64,000 nucleotides of DNA from CAVWDU01 sp963840725 (GTDB lineage: Bacteria; Pseudomonadota; Gammaproteobacteria; Pseudomonadales; Halieaceae). Numbering within the stretch: position 1 is the stretch's first letter; each line of letters starts with the position of its first letter. Position numbers and translations under genes: made by a program. Positions 29,433 through 38,984 of this stretch are shown here, piece by piece. The stretch lies in assembly GCA_963840725.1 (NCBI GenBank), contig CAWIZY010000015.1, forward strand, positions 1 through 64,000, read 5' to 3'. Under the pieces are notes generated by a model that ran no database searches, was not told the origin of the DNA, and saw only the letters and a program-made list of their open reading frames with translations.

Positions 29433-30703
29433 AAATTGCCATAATCGGTACTGGTATCGCCGGTAACGTGTGCGCCTGGCACCTGAACAAGGAACACGAT
29501 ATTACTGTCTTTGAGGCCGGCGACCATGTTGGGGGCCACACACACACGCATGACATCAACCATGACGGCAGACAATACACCATTGATACAGGCTTTATCG
29601 TTTTCAATGACTGGACCTACCCGAATTTCATTGCATTGCTGGATAATCTTGGTGTGGCGTCCCGTCCGACCCGGATGGGCTTCAGCAGCAGATGCGAAAC
29701 AACTGGCATAGAATATAACGGCTCATCCCTGAACCAGATGTTCACCCAGCGGCGCAACATTTTCAGGCCGGGTTTTCTCCGCATGATCAGGGATATACTT
29801 CGGTTCAACCGCGAGTCGCCTGAACTGATCGATCAAGCTGACCAATCGCTGTCTCTCGGCCAATACCTTGAAGCGAACAACTATGGCCGCCTGTTCATCG
29901 ATAATTACATTATCCCGATGGGTGCGGCCATCTGGTCTACAGATCCACAGCAAATGCTGGCATTTCCCGCCAGTCATTTCGTCAGATTCTTCGACAACCA
30001 CGGTTTGTTGAACATAAAGAACCGTCCCCAGTGGCGTGTCATTGAGGGCGGTTCACGTGAATATGTCAGAAAACTAACCGCGCCCTTCAATGACAAAATA
30101 CATCTTAATGAGGCAGTCGTTTCTTTAAAACGTCTGCCAACCCATGTTGAATTACGCAGCTCATCGGGTCGTACAGAACACTTTGATCACGTATTTGTGG
30201 CCACTCACAGCGACCAGGCACTGAAAATGCTGGCAGACGCCAGCGACCTGGAAAGTGCTGTTCTCGGTGCGATTTCGTACCAGAACAATGACGTTGTACT
30301 GCACACCGACACCTCAATACTGCCAGTAAATACACGCACCTGGGCCGCCTGGAATTACCTGCGCCGGCCGGACCGGGGACAGCGGGTATCTGTCACTTAT
30401 AACATGAACATGCTGCAGGGTTTTCAGGCGAGTGAAACCTTTTGCGTAACGCTCAACGATACGCAGCGTATAGCCCCTGACAAGATCATTCGCCGGATGC
30501 AGTACCAGCACCCGGTTTTCACCACCGAGAGTGTTGCCGCACAACAACGGCACCAGGACATTAATGGAGACCGGCGCACCTGGTACTGCGGCGCATACTG
30601 GCGCTCCGGTTTTCACGAAGACGGTGTAGTCAGCGCGCTCAACGCCTTGCAGCATTTCAGGGAACATCACGATGCACAGTCGTCTCTACGTCGGGCAGGT
30701 TAA
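29429..30703 (+). CDS. FAD-dependent amine-oxidase-fold oxidoreductase
   Basis: Intact, 424 residues. Dinucleotide fold MKIAIIGTGIAGNVCAWHL (GxGxxG at 7-12), ITVFEAGDHVGGHTHTHD, TGFIVFNDWTYPNFIAL and a C-terminal FAD contact GAYWRSGFHEDGVVSALNA. The family is related to phytoene desaturase and protoporphyrinogen oxidase. In operons with Cfa and DUF1365 it is a candidate acyl-chain desaturase or oxidase. It overlaps DUF1365 by 32 bases. Confidence 0.88.
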   Translation: MKIAIIGTGIAGNVCAWHLNKEHDITVFEAGDHVGGHTHTHDINHDGRQYTIDTGFIVFNDWTYPNFIALLDNLGVASRPTRMGFSSRCETTGIEYNGSSLNQMFTQRRNIFRPGFLRMIRDILRFNRESPELIDQADQSLSLGQYLEANNYGRLFIDNYIIPMGAAIWSTDPQQMLAFPASHFVRFFDNHGLLNIKNRPQWRVIEGGSREYVRKLTAPFNDKIHLNEAVVSLKRLPTHVELRSSSGRTEHFDHVFVATHSDQALKMLADASDLESAVLGAISYQNNDVVLHTDTSILPVNTRTWAAWNYLRRPDRGQRVSVTYNMNMLQGFQASETFCVTLNDTQRIAPDKIIRRMQYQHPVFTTESVAAQQRHQDINGDRRTWYCGAYWRSGFHEDGVVSALNALQHFREHHDAQSSLRRAG

Positions 30704-31451
30704 ACACCGGCGCTATATGCCGGCGCCGCATGCCTTTCAGTATGGCCTGTTCATGCTGTACCTGGATCTCGATGAACTGCCAACACTGTTTGACAACTTC
30801 TGGCTGTGGTCAACCCGGCGCCCCGCCCTCGCACGCTTCAGGCGTGAAGACCATCTCGGTGACAAGACTGTTGATCTCGCAAGTGCGGTGCGCGAGTTTG
30901 TATTGCAGGAGTCGGGCATCTCGCTGAAGGGACCGATCCGACTGCTCACAAACCTTCGCTATTTCGGTTACGGTTTTAACCCGGTCAGTTTTTATTACTG
31001 TTTTGACGAGACCGATGAGAACGTGGAAGTCATTGTCGCTGAAGTCAACAATACACCCTGGGGCGAGCAATACTGCTATATCCTTCCGGATGCACACAAC
31101 CAGGGTAACACTGTTACCAAGCGTTTCCTGCTTGACAAGCGCTTTCATGTATCTCCGTTCATGGACATGAACATGGATTATGACTGGCGCTTCAAGGCAC
31201 CCGCCGAGAAACTCGTAGTGCATATGAAAAACTTCCAGAATGGCGAAGAACTGTTCAATGCCTCGTTGTCAATGCAGCAAAAGCCTGTCAACAGCTTCAA
31301 CCTGGCAATCGCCCTGATCCGCTTCCCGCTGGTTACGTTAAAGATAATAGTCGCAATTCACTACCAGGCATTGCGACTCTGGTTAAAAAACGTTCCGTTT
31401 TTCCCCCACCCTGATAAACAGGAGGCACCGGCCCCGGTGAGAAAACCATGA
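30672..31451 (+). CDS. DUF1365 protein
   Basis: Intact, 259 residues. Begins HSRLYVGQVKHRRYMPAPHA and continues with LLTNLRYFGYGFNPVSFYYC, the DUF1365 hallmark, then VAEVNNTPWGEQYCYIL and FHVSPFMDMNMDYDWRF. Widespread between an FAD oxidoreductase and Cfa; biochemical role unknown. Hydrophobic C-terminus may bind the membrane. ATGA overlap with cfa. Confidence 0.9.
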   Translation: MHSRLYVGQVKHRRYMPAPHAFQYGLFMLYLDLDELPTLFDNFWLWSTRRPALARFRREDHLGDKTVDLASAVREFVLQESGISLKGPIRLLTNLRYFGYGFNPVSFYYCFDETDENVEVIVAEVNNTPWGEQYCYILPDAHNQGNTVTKRFLLDKRFHVSPFMDMNMDYDWRFKAPAEKLVVHMKNFQNGEELFNASLSMQQKPVNSFNLAIALIRFPLVTLKIIVAIHYQALRLWLKNVPFFPHPDKQEAPAPVRKP

Positions 31452-32728
31452 GATCTGCTGCACTTTGTATCGATAAGCCCGTGAGCTACAGCCCGAGAAC
31501 AGGGTTATTTATTAGCTATGCAAAACGTTTTCTGCTTAAACAGCTGAAAAACATCCGGCACGGAGAGCTGATCATCAATGACGGTAACGAGCAACATGTC
31601 TTTGGCCAGCCTGACAAACGGCTGCCAAAAGTGGTCGTCATTACCGTACATGACAGGGCCTTTTACACAGATATCCTCATGAACAGCGCAGTCGGCGGTG
31701 GAGAAGCCTATATCAAAGGCTACTGGTCTTGTGAGGACCTGACCGGCATGGTCGAGCTGTTCATCTGCAACCGCCCGTATTTCGACGGCAACGGACTTGG
31801 TCGTCAATGGTTTTCCAGACCTCTGCAAATGCTGCAGGGATTTCTCAGGCGAAATACACTGAAAGGAAGCCGCCGCAATATCAAGGCACACTACGATATC
31901 GGCAATGACCTCTTCAAATTGTTTCTCGATAAAACCATGATGTACTCCTGTGGGATCTTTAGCCATGAACAGGCCACATTGCAGGAAGCATCCGAGACAA
32001 AACTCGATCGCATTTGCCAGAAGCTGGAACTCAAGCCAGCTGATCATGTACTCGAGATCGGTACTGGCTGGGGCGGGTTCGCAATTTATGCCGCCAGACA
32101 CTATGGCTGCCGTGTCACGACGACAACGATCTCACAAGAACAGCATGAATATGCCAGCCAGCGGGTGCGTGAAGCCGGCCTGGAAGACCGGGTAACCGTG
32201 TTATTTGACGACTACCGTGAACTTCATGGGCAATATGACAAGCTGGTATCTATCGAGATGATCGAGGCCATCGGCCATCAATATTTTGATACCTACTTCA
32301 GCAAATGCACACATTTGCTGAAACCCGATGGCATGATGCTGCTGCAGTCTATAACCATTGCCGATCAGCGCTACCCCGTTGCGAAGAAGTCGATCGACTA
32401 CATCCAGCGTTTTATCTTTCCTGGCGGTTGCCTGCCTTCCGTTGCTGCTCTGAGCGACACCATCGCGAGAAGTACCGATATGCGCGTTTTTCACCTGGAA
32501 GATATCGGCCCGCATTATGCAAAAACTCTGCAGCTGTGGCGCCAGCGGTTTTTCGAGAATATTGAGAAAGTCAGGCAACTGGGTTACCCAGAGCAGTTTA
32601 TCCGCATGTGGGAATATTATTTCTGCTACTGCGAAGGTGGCTTCAGACAGCAATCTATCGGCACGGTGCAGTTGCTACTAACGAAACCGGAGACACTGCG
32701 CAAGGCATTGACAAGTACGGACTACTAA
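31448..32728 (+). CDS. cfa: cyclopropane-fatty-acyl-phospholipid synthase
   Basis: Intact, 426 residues, full two-domain CFA synthase. N-terminal domain with VGGGEAYIKGYWSCEDLTG; catalytic domain with IKAHYDIGNDLFKLFLDKTM, MYSCGIF, VLEIGTGWGGFAIYAA, VSIEMIEAIG and RFIFPGGCLPS. Adds methylene from SAM across double bonds of membrane phospholipids. Penultimate gene of the LitR-linked operon; no frame errors in any of its nine genes, unlike the rest of block A. Confidence 0.93.
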   Translation: MRSAALCIDKPVSYSPRTGLFISYAKRFLLKQLKNIRHGELIINDGNEQHVFGQPDKRLPKVVVITVHDRAFYTDILMNSAVGGGEAYIKGYWSCEDLTGMVELFICNRPYFDGNGLGRQWFSRPLQMLQGFLRRNTLKGSRRNIKAHYDIGNDLFKLFLDKTMMYSCGIFSHEQATLQEASETKLDRICQKLELKPADHVLEIGTGWGGFAIYAARHYGCRVTTTTISQEQHEYASQRVREAGLEDRVTVLFDDYRELHGQYDKLVSIEMIEAIGHQYFDTYFSKCTHLLKPDGMMLLQSITIADQRYPVAKKSIDYIQRFIFPGGCLPSVAALSDTIARSTDMRVFHLEDIGPHYAKTLQLWRQRFFENIEKVRQLGYPEQFIRMWEYYFCYCEGGFRQQSIGTVQLLLTKPETLRKALTSTDY

Positions 32729-32755
32729 TCACCAGACAGCAACAGGAGAAACATC

Positions 32756-32986
32756 ATGATAACCTCGACACTTGACCCGATATCCATGAATGACGTCAAT
32801 GACACAGATAACGCCCCTTTCGTCATTGAAGGAGAAGGCAATAACGCGCTGAAGGTTTATTTTGAATCCGAACAAAACAAGCAGGAGTATCTTGGTATCG
32901 AAGTACATGGCTCGGGCGACATGCCCGGCTTGAAGAAGATATACGATGATATGGCAGATAATCCAAACACCGGATCTATCAACTAG
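32756..32986 (+). CDS. small acidic hypothetical protein
   Basis: Intact, 76 residues; AGGAGAAA precedes the ATG at 32756 by a few bases. Core NALKVYFESEQNKQEYLGIE, rich in Glu and Asp, no signal or membrane helix. It follows cfa by 27 bases and is the last gene of the operon. Function unknown; I have a weak recollection of similar small proteins after cfa in related clusters. Confidence 0.6.
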   Translation: MITSTLDPISMNDVNDTDNAPFVIEGEGNNALKVYFESEQNKQEYLGIEVHGSGDMPGLKKIYDDMADNPNTGSIN

Positions 32987-33410
32987 GCACAGTCGCGAAA
33001 AATACACCGCCAAACCATCAGGCGGCTTTGCGGCGGCATCGCTGATGAGTTACAGGGCGACATCGCGGTCAAACGATGATGGAAATGCCGGTCAGACTGC
33101 TGGACGGCCTGTTACGCGGGCCCCGGCAAAGCCTGATTCTTGATTCCTCCAGCCTGGTCGTCAGTTTGATTATGACTCCAGGCATTTCTACGCACTCTGT
33201 CAGCCTCCAGTGGTGATTCCGGCGGCGCACACAGAACGCGAGCAGCGCTACAGATACCCTCCTATTAATCAAACACTTAATATATCTATTTTATCAGTTC
33301 AAAGCAGCGCGAACAGGGCTGGAGGGCACTGTCAAATCAGTCTTAAAGTTTTATGCCTCGGATACCGAAAAATACACTGACACATTTCGTAATAATCAGG
33401 GTCGCAGTCT
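32987..33410. other. intergenic, no supported gene
   Basis: 424 bases. Short frames in both directions have no recognisable product. AT-rich stretch at 33265-33300 before the HDOD gene may hold its promoter. No repeat or RNA gene seen. Confidence 0.5.
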
Positions 33411-34301
33411 ATGGAAGTACCACACGTTATTGGATCAACCCGGACGACGCCTGAGGAACTGATCAGCCAGACAACCGAGCTGGTTTCTCTACCCGATATC
33501 TACGTGCGTATCAAGGCGGTCATATATGACCCGGACTCAACAATGACGGATGTTTCCAACGTCCTGTCTCATGACCCGGCCATCTGCGCAAGAATTCTGA
33601 AAGTCGCAAACAGCGCGTTTTTCGGTGCCCCTTCGCAAGTAGAAACGGTCAAGGCCGCCGTCCGTCTGCTTGGCACAGAACAGGTCCATGACCTGGTACT
33701 CGCCGCAACTATCACCAAATCCTTTCCTGACATTCCTGACAACCTGATCAGCATGGAAGATTTCTGGGTCAACAGTGTACGCTGCGGCCTGCTCGCGAGG
33801 CTGCTGGCAGAGCAGTGCAATTCTGCGGATAGCGAACGTTTCTTCGTCGGAAGCCTGTTACATGACATGGGCCACTTGATCATGTATCAAGCCGTCCCTG
33901 ACGAAAGCCAGGAAGCACTGATTATAGCCCGACAGGATGACAGACCACTGTACATGGTGGAGCGCGATATCGTAGGTTGCGACTATGCTCAGGTCGGCTC
34001 ACAGCTCATGCAAAGCTGGAACTTCCCGGAGAACTGGATTCAGGCGGTGCGTTACCATAATGAACCCGCCAACGCGCAGGAATTTATATTTGATGCGTCT
34101 ATTATGCATCTTTCAACACGGCTTAAAGACATGGACTGCTCCACCGAGTCTTCGGACATTGATCTGAGCATGATCGACCCTGTAGCCTGGGAGAAAACGG
34201 GACTGTCCGAGACCATGATCAGGCCGATCATGATCGCAGCCGATGAGCAACTCAGCGCCGCAGTAGAAGCCTTTTTCCCGGAGTACCGTCAATACGCCTA
34301 G
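33411..34301 (+). CDS. HDOD-domain signal transduction protein
   Basis: Intact, 296 residues. HDOD domain: LPDIYVRIKAVIYDPDSTMT, VLSHDPAICARILKVANSAF, AVRLLGTEQVHDLVLAATI, FFVGSLLHDMGHLIMYQ and YAQVGSQLMQSWNFP. It lacks an EAL, GGDEF or kinase partner domain. HDOD proteins regulate signalling, motility or stress by protein contacts, usually without phosphodiesterase activity. Monocistronic by spacing. Confidence 0.9.
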   Translation: MEVPHVIGSTRTTPEELISQTTELVSLPDIYVRIKAVIYDPDSTMTDVSNVLSHDPAICARILKVANSAFFGAPSQVETVKAAVRLLGTEQVHDLVLAATITKSFPDIPDNLISMEDFWVNSVRCGLLARLLAEQCNSADSERFFVGSLLHDMGHLIMYQAVPDESQEALIIARQDDRPLYMVERDIVGCDYAQVGSQLMQSWNFPENWIQAVRYHNEPANAQEFIFDASIMHLSTRLKDMDCSTESSDIDLSMIDPVAWEKTGLSETMIRPIMIAADEQLSAAVEAFFPEYRQYA

Positions 34302-34651
34302 ACTGGCGCGGCGCCACAATTAATCACGACCACTCGGTGAAGATACCAGCGTCGTCAGGTCTGGTCTGGATGTCTCATACAGCCTTTGTCTCCGATATGG
34401 CGAACCTGACCCCGAATCATCGAACTCACCTGTGTTCGACGAATACCGATAATGATTATCTCTCTATTGACCAGGGACCGGAATCCAGCGCCTGTTACTT
34501 CATCAATCGCGAATCCTTTGCCATGGACAACAGGTCTTCAGCGGGGATGAGCTACTGCGCTGTGAGGAAAAGGTAAAAGGTATATAGGTGCGCGAATGCT
34601 CATGTCATACGAACTACAACGCCGGGCTGACAGCCTCAAACACTGTTTTCA
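34302..34651. other. intergenic, no supported gene
   Basis: 350 bases. A 79-codon plus-strand frame (34337-34576) has no recognisable features and no ribosome site. No hairpin-T-run terminator seen between the convergent HDOD and YbaK genes. Confidence 0.45.
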
Positions 34652-35124
34652 CTAATGGTCGTGGTCGCTATAGTACCCACGCCGTGCATCGCTCAGTAAG
34701 GCCTGAAAATCCTCACCGCGGAGATGCACCAGTTGTTCATGGTCTCCCGCCTCGAAATACACATCGGCAAGGTTGGTCAGCGACTCGTCCAGCAAGGTCT
34801 CGATTCCGTAGGCAGGCCCGAGCGGCGGCACTGCTCCCGGCTCACAATCATCGAACAACCCGGCAATTTCAAGCCTTGTTGCCAATCGCAGGTCGCGATT
34901 GAGCTCGTGACGAAGATAACCCATCTTCAGCCAGCTATCCGCCGGTATCACGACAATCACATAGCTGGACGCATCCTTTACTACCACGGCCTTGGCGATA
35001 TGATCCTCGGAGATATGTGCCGCCTGGCCGTTTCATGACTGGATGTTGTGTGGGGGTGCAGCGTCAGATCATATTCCATATTTCGCTGAATCAGATAGCG
35101 TTGCTGAGTTGCTGCAATAGTCAT
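34652..35124 (-). CDS. YbaK/EbsC-type aminoacyl-tRNA editing domain protein (one frame break)
   Basis: About 157 residues. The ATG at 35124 follows GGGGAG. TIAATQQRYLIQRNMEYDLT and HTTSSHETARAAHISEDHIA (across a break near 35015) lead to KAVVVKDASSYVIVVIPADS, with the substrate-site Lys, and EIAGLFDDCEPGAVPPLG, the GxxPPLG loop. Deacylates mischarged tRNA (Ala-tRNAPro or Cys-tRNAPro type). The longer minus frame covering it and the Pro-rich peptide is an artefact of the break. Confidence 0.85.
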
Positions 35125-35304
35125 CGGATCACTCCCCGGTAAACAGGCTCTGACACGGGCCTCAGGCGGAATCCCTGGCGGCACTTCGGGCGGTGCGCCT
35201 GGTGGCACTTCGGGCGGTGGCGGAGGTTCTGATTCCGGCGCCGGATCACCTGGGATCTCTGGAGGCTGTTCAGGCGGCACTTCCGGTGGCGATACCGGAG
35301 GCAT
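35125..35304 (-). CDS. Pro/Glu-rich repeat peptide
   Basis: Starts at an ATG at 35304 (GGAG just before). Tandem PPE-V/I-PPxx units: SPPEVPPEQPPEIPG, PPPPPEVPPGAPPEVPPG, IPPEA. It would be an extended polyproline-like protein of about 60 residues. In the present frame it runs on into YbaK; in the neighbouring frame a TGA overlaps the YbaK ATG, the likely real end. An alternative start lies upstream (MVFLSFFQPTCSG). Similar short Pro-Glu peptides occur in other gammaproteobacteria, role unknown. Confidence 0.45.
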
Positions 35305-35543
35305 CTCCGGATTTCCGGAACAGGTTGGTTGAAAAAAAGACAGGAATACCATTGCTGCGCGCCTCTTGCGTCTTCCTTTTCGCTTTGTATAAGTGTAGTC
35401 CACCCGGCGACAACTTCAATTGAGTTGGATTAAAGCTGGTCCGGGCGGATGCAACTGTTCTCTTGTTCCGGCAGAGCAGCTCCGAGAACCTACCTTTTCC
35501 GCCAGGACATGGCACATTAAATCAGGATTAACGCTGTCTCGAT

Positions 35544-35982
35544 TCACTCCGGCCAGGACAAGTGTTTGCGAACCACATCAGCCGGCTGTTGGACAAGATT
35601 CTTGTCAATCTGTTCGGTGACCAGCTCCTTGACGCCATCACTGAGGTTGTCACGCAGCAACCCAAGGAAAGCGGGTGGCGCGATCAACACCAGCCGGTTA
35701 AATACGTCTTCCTTTCGTGCTGCCTCCAGCCGATCGGCGAGCATTCCGGCGAACTCGGCTCTTTCTGCATCCCGGGCATTGGTTTTGTTATCCAGAACAT
35801 GCCGACCCTGACCGACACTGCCACCGTCGCTACCCGACTGATCTGCAACCAGATCACCTTCATGCAGTCGGGATTCAGGATGCACAAAATCACCCGATTT
35901 CCAATAGAGGCGCCTTACGGTTTTCAGCCGAATAAAGTTTGGCGCGACTGCTTTCTGCGGCAAGAACCCATATGCAAGACAT
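35544..35982 (-). CDS. host attachment protein family (frame-broken)
   Basis: About 145 residues. The ATG at 35982 follows GGGAGG and gives MSCIWVLAAESSRAKLYSAE; an extra G near 35897 breaks the frame, then GDFVHPESRLHEGDLVADQS, GSVGQGRHVLDNKTNARDAE and LVLIAPPAFLGLLRDNL. This is the 'protein required for attachment to host cells' family (eRF1-like fold), common in free-living proteobacteria despite its name. Confidence 0.8.
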
Positions 35983-36408
35983 GACAACTACCCTCCCTAT
36001 AGTTACACAGCAAATTATGCACCGCTTATGCAGGAAAATCGTTGAGCCACATCATTAAGCACTCAATCGGGACTAATCCTGGAAAACTGCAGCATTCAAT
36101 TATTGTGTGTTCTGTCACTGTAAATTTCGCCAGCAACACTATCAGGTCAATCGACTGATGCAATAAAGTAGCCGGTTATTGCTTTAATAATTTTTTCAAT
36201 AAGAAGCGAAACATAATGACGTAGAGGATGAATATTCCTGTGAACAGTTCTACCTGAACCGTGCAGACATTTCTCCGGTATTTGGCCGCACACGGCCCGG
36301 CAGCTCTCTGGCAGATTGTCAGATAAGAACGATATGGGCACCCGTCAGGGAGTTAAAGCGTAAAGCATGGCCACATAAAACTCCCGTTTGCCTTGCCTCT
36401 ATCCGTTC
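35983..36408. other. intergenic, no supported gene
   Basis: 426 AT-richer bases between the start of the attachment protein gene and the stop of ptsP. No frame, repeat or RNA gene I can support. An imperfect hairpin (AAAGTAGC...TTGCTTTA, about 36165-36190) followed by a T-run could end ptsP-opposite transcription, but pairing is poor. Confidence 0.4.
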
Positions 36409-38736
36409 TCATCTGCCGGCATGCACCAGACCTCCCAGTCCGGCCTGTACCAACGTCCCGGAAAGCAACTTGCGAATCTCGCCCGCCTTCTCCATCTGCA
36501 GCACTTCATTCAGCAGGGACTGCGCCTGAACCCGGGAGAAGGTCCGGATCACGGATTTAATGCGTGGTAAATCACCTGCGCTCATACTCAGACTGTGGAT
36601 GCCCATGCCCAGTAGCAGAATAGCCATGGCCGGGTCACCGCCCGCCTGGCCGCAGACGCTGACCGGTTTATTGTGCTGTTCACCCGCTTCCACGACCTGC
36701 TGCAGCGCTTTTATTACTGCCGGGTGCAGGAAATCGAAGTGCGCGGCCACCCGCTCATTACTGCGGTCCACTGCGAGCAGATATTGCGTGAGGTCGTTGG
36801 TGCCGATAGAAAGAAAGTCGACGCGACTCGCCAGCGCAGACACCTGATAGACTGCCGAAGGCACTTCAATCATCAAGCCGCAGGGCGGCAGAATCACATT
36901 TACCCCGGCGTCTACCAGCTCCTGCCAGGTGCGTCGAATCAGGTAAACCGCCTCTTCAGCCTCGTCTACACTGGCCACCATCGGCACCAGAATCCTCAGG
37001 TTCTCGAGTCCCACCGAAGCCCGCAGCATGGCACGAAGCTGCGTAATAAGAATGACAGGATTATCCAGGGCAAAACGAATACCCCGCCAGCCGAGTGCCG
37101 GATTCGGTTCGGTTATCGGGAAGTAAGGCAACGCCTTGTCGCCGCCAACGTCGAGTGTCCGCAGTGTCACCGGGTTAGGCGCAAAGGCCTCAAGGACCTG
37201 CCGATAGAGTAGCCGTTGTTCTTCCTCGCCCGGAAACTGTTCGCGCAGCATGAACGGTAATTCTGTGCGATACAGGCCGATGCCCTCGGCACCAACACTG
37301 AGTGACCGGGATCAGATCCGCCAGTATTCCGGCATTGGCATACAGTGCCACGCGAAACCCATCGGGGTTTCCGCCGGCAGATCTTTGAGGTGTTCCAGCT
37401 CGCTTGATAATGCCCGCTCCTCCCGCTCCAGGCGCGAAAATTCCTGGCGTACCGCATCACCCGGATTGACGTAGAGTCTGCCGCGATAGCCATCAATAAC
37501 GAGCTCTGCCGCCTCGAGCTGGCTGAACGGGACAAGACCCGCTGTACCGACGACCGCCGGTATCCCCATGGCACGGGCCAGGATGGATAAATGCGAGAGA
37601 CTGGAGCCGTGGCCGGAGATGATGCCTGACGAGACGATCAACCGGCACCCTGCCGAGGTCGATGGGCCCCAGATCCTCACCCACCAGAATTGTTTGTGCC
37701 GGGTAGTCCTGCTGTGCATCGGCGGACTGCAGGAGGTGTGCAAGGATACGCCGTCCAATGTCGCGGATATCCCGTGCCCGTTCCCTTAGATAGGCATCAT
37801 CTATCGCCATGAATTGATCGGCATACTGATCGATCGTGTCACGCAACGCCCCGGGCGCCCAATTGCCCGCGTGGATCCTCTCAACTGTTGCCTCGACCAG
37901 CATGTCACTGGAAGCAATCATGGCCAGCGCTTCGAACAGCGCCCGATCCTCCGGCAGCAATGTGCCAGCCGAAGTCTGTCTGCAGGCGGCGCAATTCATT
38001 GGCAACATTATTTACTGCAGCACGGAACGCTGCTTCCTCTGCGTGCAGATCCTGCGGAACCCGATCAGGAACGCTTTCCAGCTCCGCCGGTGAATAGGCA
38101 ACTACACCGATGCCCAAAGCGACGCCTGGCGCACCTGCGATTGCATCCACGTAATTATCATTGCGACGCGTGGTCAGACGCGAACAGCTCAACAGCGCCA
38201 CTTGCCCGCGCAAGAGTTATCACGCCGGCCAGTTGCGCTGCCAGAGTAACGAGAAAGGCAACATCTGTATCCCGGTATCTGCGTACCTCGGCCTGTTGAA
38301 CCACAATGACGCCCAGCGTCTTACCACGGTGAATGACCGGCACACCGAGAAAGCCGTGGTAGGGTTCTTCGCCAGCATTGCGGTATCAACTTGAATCGGG
38401 GATGTCGGGCGGCATCACGCACATTGACGGGTGCGGAACTTGTTGCCACCAGCCCCACAAGACCTTGCTCAGAATCCAGACACACCTTTCCTATCACTGC
38501 CGGGTTCAGGCCCTCTGTGGCCGATAGCACAAGTGTTCGTGTGGCTGGTCGGTAAGATATATGGAACACACGTCCGTGTGCATCGCTTCCCTGACACTTT
38601 TTACGATGATACTTGATGCCTCGGAAAGATCAGGCGCAGCGCTGACTTCCTGAACAATCCGTTGCAAGGAAACGAGCTTCCGGATGCTCGGCTTTTTTCG
38701 GGGTATGTATGCAGACACCTGTTTCAAGTCCTCCAA
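36409..38736 (-). CDS. ptsP: PtsP, nitrogen-type PTS enzyme I (heavily frame-broken)
   Basis: Transfers phosphate from PEP to NPr. N-terminal GAF domain (LQRIVQEVSAAPDLSEA, TDVCSIYLTD, VLSATEGLNPAVIGKV, FLGVPVIHRGKTLGVIVVQ), then the PEP-utilising domains: active His in GHGSSLSHLSILARAMGIPA, TLDVGGDKALPYFPI, LGWRGIRFAL, LVPMVASVDEAEEA, CGLMIEVPSAV, FLSIGTNDLTQYLLAVDRSN and VCGQAGGDPAMAILLLGMG. At least six breaks (near 37290, 37640, 37740, 37990, 38200, 38370, 38520). Total length about 775 codons matches the family. The start is uncertain (TTG at 38736 or a later codon). Confidence 0.9.
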
Positions 38737-38984
38737 TCCAAATCTTTCCGCGCATTCCAGATTAGTTGATAGTCGGCGACCCGAACAGCCAGATCAACCA
38801 GGAATTACTGCCAGAACTCCGGGAGGGAACAATCTGCCGCAAACGCGCCTTATGCAGCCCGCACAAACACGAGACTGACTGATGTTATACACCCACCCAG
38901 GAATACCCGTCATTACCGTAGGCGCGATATCGCGACCAAACAGTCGTTCTTACACTGCTTGTTCAATTCCGGTATAAACACGCC

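Noticed and set aside
34981..35403. One long minus-strand ORF joining the Pro-rich peptide to the YbaK N-terminus
   Set aside because: A ribosome site precedes the YbaK ATG, the YbaK family continues in another frame, and a TGA in the adjacent frame overlaps that ATG. The fusion is an indel artefact.
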